Part shown: one piece after another, positions 48,964 to 55,775 of the stretch
Position numbering within the stretch: the stretch's first letter is position 1
Layout of the letters: each line of letters starts with the position of its first letter
Source of the DNA: JAZLIT01 sp045617525
Lineage (GTDB): Bacteria > Bacillota > Bacilli > Bacillales_A > Planococcaceae
Assembly: GCA_045617525.1 (NCBI GenBank)
Contig: JAZLIT010000016.1
Location: 1 to 55,775, forward strand
Reading direction: 5' to 3'
DNA: 55,775 nt
Made by a program: the position numbers and the translations under genes
The notes under the pieces: generated by a model
What the model was told of the DNA's origin: nothing
What the model saw: the letters and a program-made list of their open reading frames with translations, nothing else
The model's database searches: none

Positions 48964-49535
48964 TTTTAATGATTGATAATTATGATTCATTTACCTATAA
49001 CTTAGTGCAATATTTAGGGGAGCTAGGCGAGGAACTTAAGGTTGTGCGCAATGATGAAATTACATGTGCAGAGATTGAACAGCTCTCACCAAAAATGCTC
49101 GTTATTTCTCCGGGACCATGTACACCAGATGATGCAGGTGAAAGCTTGAATATTATTGAGTACTTTGCGGGTAAGCTCCCTATTTTAGGAGTTTGCTTAG
49201 GACATCAGGCGTTGGCGCAAGTATTTGGTGGTAAGGTTATTCGTGCAGAGCGTTTAATGCATGGTAAGACGTCCCCTGTTTTTCATAGTGGCGTAGGACT
49301 GCATGTGAAAAATGCCAATCCATTCGCGGCAACGCGCTATCATTCGTTGATTGTGGAACGTTCGACGTTACCAGATTGCTTAGAAATTACGTCTTGGACA
49401 GAAGAAGGCGAAATAATGGGCCTGCGCCATAAGGAATATCCAATTGAGGGTGTGCAGTATCATCCAGAGTCAATTATGACAGAAGATGGTAAGCAGCTAT
49501 TACAACAATTTATTACACTTTATTGTAAGGGGTGA
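48960..49535 (+). CDS. pabA: Glutamine amidotransferase PabA/TrpG
   Basis: 191 residues, a class I glutamine amidotransferase. The nucleophile is Cys79 in GVCLGHQAL, and the His-Glu pair is in YHPESI. In B. subtilis this subunit serves both PabB and TrpE; the same dual role is likely here, because only one copy is seen and it lies in the folate cluster. The start is ATG at 48960 in an ATGA overlap with pabB; GGAGG lies 13 nt upstream. A longer in-frame reading to 48924 has no support. Confidence 0.95.
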   Translation: MILMIDNYDSFTYNLVQYLGELGEELKVVRNDEITCAEIEQLSPKMLVISPGPCTPDDAGESLNIIEYFAGKLPILGVCLGHQALAQVFGGKVIRAERLMHGKTSPVFHSGVGLHVKNANPFAATRYHSLIVERSTLPDCLEITSWTEEGEIMGLRHKEYPIEGVQYHPESIMTEDGKQLLQQFITLYCKG

Positions 49536-49540
49536 TTGGG

Positions 49541-50389
49541 ATGCTATGTTGGATGAATGGACAATATATTGAAGACACGCAACTAAAAATTTCCCCATTT
49601 GATCATGGGTTTTTATATGGTCTTGGCTTTTTTGAAACGTTCCGAACTTACAACGGCAAGCCGGCTTTTTTACCAGAGCATTTAGCAAGATTGCAGGAAG
49701 CACTTGCGACGTACCGTATTGATTTTCCTTATTCATTGGATGAAGTGGCGGAAGTCGTTGCGCAGTTGAACGATGCAGCGGAGGATGAGGATGGTTATTT
49801 CCGCGTAAATGTATCGGCGGGTGTGCATGATATTGGACTTGCACCATCTGAATATACAGCGCCAACGATCATTATTTTCCGAAAAAAACTTCCCCCTTCT
49901 ACGAGGGGGAAGGAAAAAGATGCGGTTATTCTGAAAACAGTACGCAATGTACCTGAATCGGGCAAGCGCTATAAAGGTCACCATTACGGGAATAATGTGC
50001 TTGCGAGAATGGAGCTCCCAAGTTTAGCGGCGCATGAAGGCATATTTTTAACGGCGGAGGGTTGTGTGGCAGAGGGTATTACCTCAAATGTTTTTTGGGT
50101 AAAAAATGATATAATTTATACGCCATCTTTAGATGCTGGAATTTTACCGGGCATTACGAGAGGTTGGTTAATCAATTATTTACGTCAGCAGGGCTATGTG
50201 CTTGAAGAAGGATTACATTCAGCGGAGCAGCTATTGCATGCAGATGAATGTTTTATTACAAATGCGGTGCAAGAGCTTGTGCCGATTAAACAGCTCGAAT
50301 CAGTGGGATTTTTAGGTGAGGCTGGTCCAATTTATTCGAAGCTACATACAAGTTATATAAAAGAGTTACAACGACGTGTACAAGGATAA
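49541..50389 (+). CDS. pabC: Aminodeoxychorismate lyase
   Basis: 282 residues, a fold-type IV PLP enzyme releasing pyruvate and 4-aminobenzoate. SPFDHGFLYGLGFFETFR near the N-terminus, the PLP lysine region YKGHHYGNNVLA, and EGITSNVFWVK are typical. I choose ATG at 49541, 8 nt after AAGGGG (49527-49532), giving MLCWMNGQ; a GTG at 49532 is part of the ribosome site. It is 5 nt from pabA. Confidence 0.93.
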   Translation: MLCWMNGQYIEDTQLKISPFDHGFLYGLGFFETFRTYNGKPAFLPEHLARLQEALATYRIDFPYSLDEVAEVVAQLNDAAEDEDGYFRVNVSAGVHDIGLAPSEYTAPTIIIFRKKLPPSTRGKEKDAVILKTVRNVPESGKRYKGHHYGNNVLARMELPSLAAHEGIFLTAEGCVAEGITSNVFWVKNDIIYTPSLDAGILPGITRGWLINYLRQQGYVLEEGLHSAEQLLHADECFITNAVQELVPIKQLESVGFLGEAGPIYSKLHTSYIKELQRRVQG

Positions 50390-50401
50390 GGAGAACCCGT
50401 G

Positions 50402-51265
50402 ATGCAGAGTAAGATGAAAAAACCACTCATTTTAAATGGAATTGAGCTGGATTATCAGAAGGAAACATTTATTATGGGCATTTTAAATGTTACACCGGAT
50501 TCATTTTCAGATGGTGGTAAGTTCGATACAGTTGAAAATGCTATAGCACAGGCAAAGGGAATGGTTGAGGCCGGTGCCAAAATTATAGATGTTGGCGGGG
50601 AATCAACACGTCCTGGTTATACACGTATTTCAGATGAAGAGGAAATTGCGCGAATCGTCCCAGTAATAAAGGCGTTAGCGAAAGAAGTTCCGGCAATCAT
50701 TTCGGTGGATACGTATAAATCGAAGGTTGCACGCGCGGCAATTGAGGCCGGTGCGCATATGATAAACGATATTTGGGGAGCCAAGGCAGATCCTGAAATC
50801 GCAAAAGTTGCGGCAGAGCTTCAAGTCCCCATTATATTAATGCATAATCGCATGAAGGCTGAATATGCAGATTTTTGGCCGGAATTTATTGGCGACCTAA
50901 AGGAAAGCTTAGCGATTGCGAAGGAAGCTGGCGTTCCCGATTCGCATATACTTTTAGATCCAGGTATTGGATTCGTGAAAAATCTCCAGCAAAGTATGGA
51001 AGTAATGCAGCGTCTGGATGAAGTGGTGGCACTAGGCTACCCTGTCCTTTTAGCTACTTCTCGAAAACGACTAATTGGAGCGGTACTAAATTTACCTGTA
51101 GATGAACGAATAGAAGGTACAGCGGCAACCTGTGCATTTGGTGTGATGAAGGGCTGTCATATGATGCGCGTGCATGATGTGAAAGAAGTTGTACGAACGG
51201 TGAAAATGATGGATGCGCTAGTTGGCAAGTTACCCGTCGAGGGCGAGTTGCCAGTACGACATTAA
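50402..51265 (+). CDS. folP: Dihydropteroate synthase
   Basis: 287 residues, a TIM barrel that joins 4-aminobenzoate to dihydropterin pyrophosphate; it is the sulfonamide target. GILNVTPDSFSDGGKF and IDVGGESTRPGYTRI are the two signature loops, with ILLDPGIGFVKN and LLATSRKRLIG later. The ATG at 50402 is 8 nt after AAGGAG; the preceding GTG is closer than usual. It lies 12 nt after pabC and 12 nt before folB. Confidence 0.97.
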   Translation: MQSKMKKPLILNGIELDYQKETFIMGILNVTPDSFSDGGKFDTVENAIAQAKGMVEAGAKIIDVGGESTRPGYTRISDEEEIARIVPVIKALAKEVPAIISVDTYKSKVARAAIEAGAHMINDIWGAKADPEIAKVAAELQVPIILMHNRMKAEYADFWPEFIGDLKESLAIAKEAGVPDSHILLDPGIGFVKNLQQSMEVMQRLDEVVALGYPVLLATSRKRLIGAVLNLPVDERIEGTAATCAFGVMKGCHMMRVHDVKEVVRTVKMMDALVGKLPVEGELPVRH

Positions 51266-51277
51266 AGGAGAATTGAT

Positions 51278-51646
51278 ATGGATTATATTCATTTAAGAGA
51301 TATGCAGTTTTTTGGTTATCATGGGGTGCTCCCGCAGGAAACAGTTTTAGGTCAACGATTTCGTGCGACAGTGACAATTGCAGTTGATATTCAAAAGGCA
51401 GGGCAAACGGATGAGTTAGATGACACAGTGAGCTATGTCGGTGTGTATGATATTTGCAAAGAAGTGATTGAGGGGAAACCGTTTAAATTAATTGAGGCTG
51501 TTGCTGAAACAATTGCGACACGCATTTTAGCGGATTATGAAGGTCAAGTATTTGGCTGTAAAGTAGAAGTAATCAAACCTGACCCGCCAATCCCAGGTCA
51601 TTATAAAGAAGTCGCGGTTGAAATCGTGCGCGGTACATTTGTATGA
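51278..51646 (+). CDS. folB: Dihydroneopterin aldolase
   Basis: 122 residues. It cleaves dihydroneopterin to 6-hydroxymethyl-dihydropterin and glycolaldehyde. The family pattern is MDYIHLRDMQFFGYHGVLPQ, with the catalytic Glu in GVLPQE, then DTVSYVGVYDICKEVIEG and IEAVAETIATRIL, and the C-terminal Lys-Pro region VEVIKPDPPIPGHY. ATG 51278 follows AAAGGAG. It overlaps folK by 4 nt. Confidence 0.96.
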   Translation: MDYIHLRDMQFFGYHGVLPQETVLGQRFRATVTIAVDIQKAGQTDELDDTVSYVGVYDICKEVIEGKPFKLIEAVAETIATRILADYEGQVFGCKVEVIKPDPPIPGHYKEVAVEIVRGTFV

Positions 51647-52164
51647 ATGATGTGTATTTATCAATCGGCACGAATATCGGCGAGCGCAAGCGCAATTTAC
51701 AAGAGGCGGTTTATTTATTGACCCAATGCGAGGCTATAGAAGTTATGAGCGTCTCTTCTATATATGAAACGGCACCAGTCGGATTTGTCGATCAAGCAGC
51801 GTTTTTAAATATCGCCGTCTACGTGAAAACAACGAAAACAGCGCAGGAAATGCTAGCGATTTGTCAGGCCATTGAAAATGAACAAGGACGCATTCGCGAA
51901 TTTCGATGGGGGCCTCGAATCATAGACCTTGACATTTTACTCTATAATCACGAAAATATTGAATCGGAGCATTTAATCGTTCCTCATGCTAGAATGTATG
52001 AACGTGCATTTGTATTAGTGCCGCTAATGGAGATTGCGCAGACAGCTAGTCCTCAGTTAAATCTAGCTGAGCAAGCGTTGGCTTCGTTTGATAGAGAGAA
52101 AGAGGGCATACAGTTATGGATGCAGAGCGTTTCGGTCGAAGAGTTCGTGCATTTCGAAAGCTAA
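51643..52164 (+). CDS. folK: 2-amino-4-hydroxy-6-hydroxymethyldihydropteridine pyrophosphokinase
   Basis: 173 residues. HPPK transfers pyrophosphate from ATP to the pterin, making the FolP substrate. YLSIGTNIGERKRNLQEAV, SSIYETAPVGFVDQAAFLNI and the signature RWGPRIIDLDILLYNHE with metal-binding Asp residues are clear. The start overlaps folB (ATGA). The last 49 nt overlap yazB in a different frame. Confidence 0.96.
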   Translation: MNDVYLSIGTNIGERKRNLQEAVYLLTQCEAIEVMSVSSIYETAPVGFVDQAAFLNIAVYVKTTKTAQEMLAICQAIENEQGRIREFRWGPRIIDLDILLYNHENIESEHLIVPHARMYERAFVLVPLMEIAQTASPQLNLAEQALASFDREKEGIQLWMQSVSVEEFVHFES

Positions 52165-52322
52165 AACGACTTCAACAAGTAGAACTCGCAAAACGAGTAG
52201 AAATATCAACGACAAGTTTAGGACGCATCGAGCGCGGTGAAAAACGCCCGAGCCCTGAGCTAGTGACTAAAATTGCCGAACAGCTAGATATAAATGAAAA
52301 AGAATTAATCGGTGAAGAATGA
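52116..52322 (+). CDS. yazB: XRE-family DNA-binding protein (YazB)
   Basis: 68 residues, almost entirely an HTH_3/Cro-C1 domain: LKRLQQVELAKRVEISTTSL is helices 2-3, followed by GRIERGEKRPSPELVTKIAE. It is probably a small DNA-binding regulator; the target is unknown. The ATG at 52116 follows GAGGG and lies inside folK, giving a 49-nt out-of-frame overlap. The same gene stands between folK and dusB in B. subtilis. Confidence 0.9.
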   Translation: MDAERFGRRVRAFRKLKRLQQVELAKRVEISTTSLGRIERGEKRPSPELVTKIAEQLDINEKELIGEE

Positions 52323-52342
52323 CCGAGTAGGAGGCAATAATT

Positions 52343-53389
52343 ATGACAAACATACCATCTGTTCAAGAAAAGCCGTTCCAAATTGGCAAGCATGTAATGG
52401 ATAACCGTGTAGTATTAGCGCCAATGGCCGGTATTTGTAACTCGGCATTCCGATTAACTGTTAAAGAATTTGGTGCAGGTTTAGTGTATGCAGAAATGAT
52501 TAGCGATAAAGCAATCAACTTCCGTAATGAAAAAACGATGAGTATGCTTTATATAGACGAGCGTGAAAATCCGCTATCACTTCAAATTTTCGGAGGCGAC
52601 AAGGATAACCTTGTACAAGCTGCAAAATATGTGGACAAACACACACCAGCTGACATTATCGACATTAACATGGGTTGTCCCGTTAACAAGATCATTAAAT
52701 GTGAAGCAGGCGCGAAATTATTATTAGATCCAAATAAAATATATGAGATGGTTGCTGCAGTTGTAGATGCTGTAGATAAACCGGTTTCAGTTAAAATGCG
52801 TATTGGTTGGGATGATGCACGCGTATTTGCGGTTGAAAATGCCAAAGCTGCAGAGCGCGCAGGTGCTTCTGCAATTGCGATGCATGGTCGTACACGTGTT
52901 CAAATGTATGAAGGTAAAGCAAACTGGGATATCCTGAAGGAAGTTAAAGAAAACATTAGCATTCCATTCATGGCAAACGGTGACGTTGAAACACCTCAAG
53001 ATGCAAAACGCATTTTAGAGCACACAGGTGCAGATGGTGTTATGATTGGCCGCGCAGCTTTAGGTAACCCATGGATGATTTATCGCACAGTGCAATATTT
53101 AGAAACAGGTATTTTACATGAAGAGCCAGGTATACGTGAAAAAATCGATGTTTGTATATTACACTTTGAGCGCTTAATGGAGCTAAAGGGTGAGCATGTT
53201 GCGGTGCGTGAAATGCGTAAGCACGCAGCTTGGTATTTAAAAGGGGTTCGCGGTAACGGGATATTCCGTAATGCGATCAATCAAGCGGAGACGAAGCAGG
53301 AGCTAGTAATGCTTCTTAACGGAATCGTTTCAGAACAGGAAGAGCGCGAACATATGGAACAAGAGGCTTCTAAAGTTGAATTTATTTAA
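52343..53389 (+). CDS. dusB: tRNA-dihydrouridine synthase (DusB family)
   Basis: 348 residues, an FMN-dependent TIM-barrel enzyme reducing uridines in the tRNA D-loop. LAPMAGICNSAFRLTVKEFG, INMGCPVNKIIKCEAGAKLL (catalytic Cys in NMGCP), MHGRTR, and GVMIGRAALGNPW are the signature segments. The ATG at 52343 follows GGAGGC. It is last of the folate-cluster transcript, and a terminator stands after it. In B. subtilis its equivalent is yacF (dus1). Confidence 0.95.
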   Translation: MTNIPSVQEKPFQIGKHVMDNRVVLAPMAGICNSAFRLTVKEFGAGLVYAEMISDKAINFRNEKTMSMLYIDERENPLSLQIFGGDKDNLVQAAKYVDKHTPADIIDINMGCPVNKIIKCEAGAKLLLDPNKIYEMVAAVVDAVDKPVSVKMRIGWDDARVFAVENAKAAERAGASAIAMHGRTRVQMYEGKANWDILKEVKENISIPFMANGDVETPQDAKRILEHTGADGVMIGRAALGNPWMIYRTVQYLETGILHEEPGIREKIDVCILHFERLMELKGEHVAVREMRKHAAWYLKGVRGNGIFRNAINQAETKQELVMLLNGIVSEQEEREHMEQEASKVEFI

Positions 53390-53414
53390 TTAACCGGGTG
53401 AGCACCCTTTTAGG

Positions 53415-53452
53415 AATCGCTATTCATCTTCGTGATGAATAGCGATTTTCTT
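53415..53452 (+). terminator. Terminator after dusB
   Basis: Perfect 14-bp arms AATCGCTATTCATC (53415-53428) and its complement (53434-53447) around TTCGT, then TTCTTT. A smaller GGGTG/CACCC hairpin lies just before at 53396-53407. Confidence 0.93.
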
Positions 53453-53588
53453 TATGAATGTTTTGTTGCGAGCAATTATATTTCCTCTTATATAGAAGAA
53501 ACACGCAAACACCATGGCCAGGATTGTTTAATAAGCAGGTTATTTTATTAAAACATTTTAAAAACAATGTGAATTAAACTGAAATACG

Positions 53589-53616
53589 TGAACAGTGCTT
53601 TAAAATTGTGTACAAT
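53589..53616 (+). promoter_or_regulatory. Possible sigma-A promoter of lysS
   Basis: TGAACA (53589-53594), 16-bp spacer, TACAAT (53611-53616). The -35 is weak, so this is tentative. No T-box is seen in the 53453-53676 leader. Confidence 0.45.
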
Positions 53617-53676
53617 AGTAATATTATGGACAAATACATCTATACAATCCGAACTACTTATTAGGGAGTGAACTAC

Positions 53677-55167
53677 GTGTCAAATATTGAAGAATTAAAC
53701 GACCAACTTTTGGTGAGACGCCAAAAGATGAATGATATTCGTGAAAACGGAATGGACCCATTCGGTAGCCGTTTTGTGCGCACGCATTTATCAAACGAGG
53801 TTACAGCTGAATTTGATCGATTCGATAAAGAGCAATTAGATGAAGCAACACATGAAGTTATCATCGCGGGACGTATTATGACAAAACGCGGTAAAGGGAA
53901 AGCTGGATTTGCACATATCCAAGATCTTGGTGGACAAGTCCAAATTTACGTACGTAAAGATGCAATCGGCGACGAAGCATATGAGCTATTTAATAAAGCT
54001 GACCTTGGCGATATCGTAGGTGTTAAAGGGAATGTATTCCGCACACAAGTGGGCGAGCTTTCAGTTAAAGCAACTGAATTCACATTCCTTACAAAAACAT
54101 TACGTCCAATGCCAGAAAAATTCCACGGTATCCAAGACGTAGAACAACGCTACCGTCAACGTTACTTAGATTTAATGACAAATGATGAGAGCAAGCAAAC
54201 ATTCATCACGCGTTCAAAAATTATCCGTGCAATGCGTAACTATTTAGACGCTCAAGGATTCCTTGAAGTTGAAACGCCAATGTTACACACAATTGCAGGT
54301 GGTGCAGCGGCACGTCCGTTCATTACTCACCATAATGCATTAGATATGGAACTTTATATGCGTATCGCAATCGAGCTGCACTTAAAGCGTTTAATCGTTG
54401 GTGGCTTAGAGAAAGTATATGAAATCGGTCGTGTATTCCGTAACGAAGGTATCTCTACTCGTCACAACCCAGAATTTACAATGATTGAGTTATATGAAGC
54501 ATATGCTGATTATAACGATATTATGGATTTAACTGAAAACCTAGTTGCACACGTTGCAGAAGAAGTATTAGGTACAACTTCTGTTCCTTACGGCGAAGAT
54601 ACAATTGAACTAGCTGTGGGCTGGAAACGTCTACACATGGTAGATGCAGTTAAAGAAGCGACAGGTGTAGACTTCTGGACGCCTATGTCTGTAGAAGAAG
54701 CGCGTGCATTTGCTGCTGAACATAACGTAGCAATCAAACCTTCTCATGAAGTAGGTCATATTATTAACGAATTCTTCGAGCAAAAAGTAGAAGAAACATT
54801 AGTACAACCAACATTCATCACAGGTCACCCAGTTGAAATCTCTCCATTAGCGAAGAAAAACCCAGCTGATGAGCGTTTCACAGACCGTTTCGAATTATTC
54901 ATCGTACGTCGTGAGCATGCAAATGCCTTCACGGAGTTAAATGATCCAATCGATCAACGCGAACGTTTCGAAGCTCAAATGGTAGAAAAAGAAGCTGGTA
55001 ACGATGAAGCGCATGAAATGGATAACGATTTCATCGAAGCATTAGAATACGGTATGCCGCCAACAGGTGGTTTAGGTATCGGTATTGACCGCTTAATTAT
55101 GTTATTAACGAATTCAGCATCGATTCGTGACGTACTATTATTCCCAACAATGCGTCACCGCGACTAA
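53677..55167 (+). CDS. lysS: Lysyl-tRNA synthetase, class II
   Basis: 496 residues. The N-terminal OB-fold anticodon-binding domain (VIIAGRIMTKRGKGKAGFAH) precedes the class II core: motif 1 around FLEVETPMLHTIAGGAAARP, motif 2 VYEIGRVFRNEGISTRHNPE, and motif 3 PPTGGLGIGIDRLIMLL. I take GTG at 53677, 8 nt after AGGGAG; GTG at 53668 lies within the ribosome site. It is followed by a terminator and then an rRNA operon, as in B. subtilis. Confidence 0.97.
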   Translation: MSNIEELNDQLLVRRQKMNDIRENGMDPFGSRFVRTHLSNEVTAEFDRFDKEQLDEATHEVIIAGRIMTKRGKGKAGFAHIQDLGGQVQIYVRKDAIGDEAYELFNKADLGDIVGVKGNVFRTQVGELSVKATEFTFLTKTLRPMPEKFHGIQDVEQRYRQRYLDLMTNDESKQTFITRSKIIRAMRNYLDAQGFLEVETPMLHTIAGGAAARPFITHHNALDMELYMRIAIELHLKRLIVGGLEKVYEIGRVFRNEGISTRHNPEFTMIELYEAYADYNDIMDLTENLVAHVAEEVLGTTSVPYGEDTIELAVGWKRLHMVDAVKEATGVDFWTPMSVEEARAFAAEHNVAIKPSHEVGHIINEFFEQKVEETLVQPTFITGHPVEISPLAKKNPADERFTDRFELFIVRREHANAFTELNDPIDQRERFEAQMVEKEAGNDEAHEMDNDFIEALEYGMPPTGGLGIGIDRLIMLLTNSASIRDVLLFPTMRHRD

Positions 55168-55182
55168 TTATATAGAAGAAAG

Positions 55183-55214
55183 CTGAGCGATATGTAAATA
55201 TCGCTCAGTTTTTT
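55183..55214 (+). terminator. Terminator after lysS
   Basis: Arms CTGAGCGATA (55183-55192) and TATCGCTCAG (55199-55208), then TTTTTT. Confidence 0.94.
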
Positions 55215-55404
55215 CATTTCAAGAGGAAGAGGAATTGGTGTATAACATAGAAAATATTTAACGTTTCGAGAAAATGTTATTGGGGTATATATAAGACGGA
55301 TATTTATCGTATTTTTTTATCAAAAACTATTGCAATCTATCATAAATGATGTTAAATTATTATAAGTCGCTGAGATATACACGACTAAAGAAGTAAAAAA
55401 GATA

Positions 55405-55434
55405 TTGACATTCAGTTCGCTGAGATGTTAAGAT
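55405..55434 (+). promoter_or_regulatory. rRNA operon promoter P1
   Basis: -35 TTGACA (55405-55410), 18-bp spacer, -10 TAAGAT (55429-55434). The stretch 55215-55404 before it is AT-rich, and I see no gene there. Confidence 0.75.
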
Positions 55435-55489
55435 TAAAAAGTTGTTTCGGAATACGAAATAACGAAAATATTAAACTTACAAAAAAGTG

Positions 55490-55519
55490 TTGACAAGCAT
55501 AACGTTAACATGGTAAGAT
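55490..55519 (+). promoter_or_regulatory. rRNA operon promoter P2
   Basis: -35 TTGACA (55490-55495), 18-bp spacer, -10 TAAGAT (55514-55519), the same pair of boxes as P1, 85 bp downstream. The leader that follows has the typical Bacillus CTTGAAAACTGAACAAG stretch (55558-55574), part of the pre-rRNA processing and antitermination region. Confidence 0.85.
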
Positions 55520-55696
55520 ATAAAAGTTGTCACAAACGAGAGACGACGACATGAACCTTGAAAACTGAACAAGCAAAACGTTAATGAAACAACGTTTTAA
55601 CAGACACTTGCTTAATCGCGGTGCTGATTAAAACAAAATTATAGATATCAACTTTATGTTGATACGCTAGCAAAGCAATGAGCTTTCAAACTAACT

Positions 55697-55775
55697 ATTA
55701 TGGAGAGTTTGATCCTGGCTCAGGACGAACGCTGGCGGCATGCCTAATACATGCAAGTCGAGCGAATTGATGAGA
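55697..55775 (+). rRNA. 16S ribosomal RNA, 5' end only
   Basis: GGAGAGTTTGATCCTGGCTC at 55702-55721 and ACGAACGCTGGCGGCATGCC, then TAATACATGCAAGTCGAGCG, are the invariant 5' region of bacterial 16S rRNA. The gene runs off the right edge in the V1 loop. The exact mature 5' end is uncertain by a few bases. Confidence 0.97.

Noticed and set aside
1..55775. CRISPR arrays, prophage, insertion sequences, integrative elements
   Set aside because: No repeat-spacer pattern, transposase, integrase, recombinase or phage structural gene was seen on either strand.

Overview
The window reads as chromosomal core DNA of a low-GC, spore-forming member of the Bacillales. The gene order follows the Bacillus subtilis stretch from yaaO to lysS and the adjoining rRNA operon almost gene for gene. 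It carries sporulation genes (spoIIE, spoVG, spoVT, fin, sspF, yabP, yabQ), abrB, and near-canonical sigma-A, sigma-B, sigma-E, sigma-F, sigma-G and sigma-H promoter candidates. Protein style and synteny fit the Solibacillus/Lysinibacillus (Planococcaceae/Caryophanaceae) group. That placement is inference; a 16S search would settle it.

Layout. 1-494: a partial cupin gene on the minus strand. 0.7-7.9 kb: a plus-strand replication and nucleotide block (yaaO, tmk, darA, yaaR, holB, ricT, yabA, yabB, yazA, rsmI), closed by a two-way terminator facing abrB. 8.5-14.5 kb: metG, tatD, yabE, rnmV, rsmA. 14.6-23.7 kb: veg, sspF, ispE, purR, ridA, spoVG, glmU, prs, the L25/Ctc gene, an MFS exporter, pth, fin. 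23.9-34.1 kb: mfd, an unrecognised minus-strand gene, spoVT, yabM, yabN, rqcP, yabP, yabQ, divIC, yabR. 34.2-35.1 kb: an ASCH gene, a tiny membrane protein and two minus-strand tRNAs (Met, Glu). 35.3-41.9 kb: spoIIE, tilS, hpt, ftsH. 42-47.4 kb: coaX, hslO, a PpiC foldase, a chemotaxis transducer on the minus strand, cysK. 47.6-53.4 kb: the folate cluster pabB-pabA-pabC-folP-folB-folK, then yazB and dusB. 53.7 kb to the end: lysS and the start of a 16S rRNA gene behind two tandem promoters.

How it works together. Most genes are housekeeping: DNA replication and its control (holB, yabA, tmk), transcription-coupled repair (mfd), translation (metG, lysS, tilS, dusB, rsmA, rsmI, rnmV, pth, rqcP, L25), precursor supply (prs, hpt, glmU, ispE, coaX, folate genes, cysK) and envelope or division (divIC, ftsH, yabM, yabE). 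Stress and sporulation switches are interleaved. abrB has tandem Spo0A boxes, spoIIE has a 21-bp-spaced Spo0A-type promoter, spoVT has a perfect sigma-G promoter, and the L25/ctc gene has a sigma-B promoter.

I found no CRISPR array, prophage, insertion sequence or obviously new multi-gene system. The most interesting points are local. yabP seems to lack any ATG/GTG/TTG start and may begin at AUC. Two terminators have promoters built into them. There is a possible ferredoxin-thioredoxin-reductase fragment after spoVG, an arginine-codon break between holB and ricT, an orphan gene between mfd and spoVT, and several departures from B. subtilis gene content.
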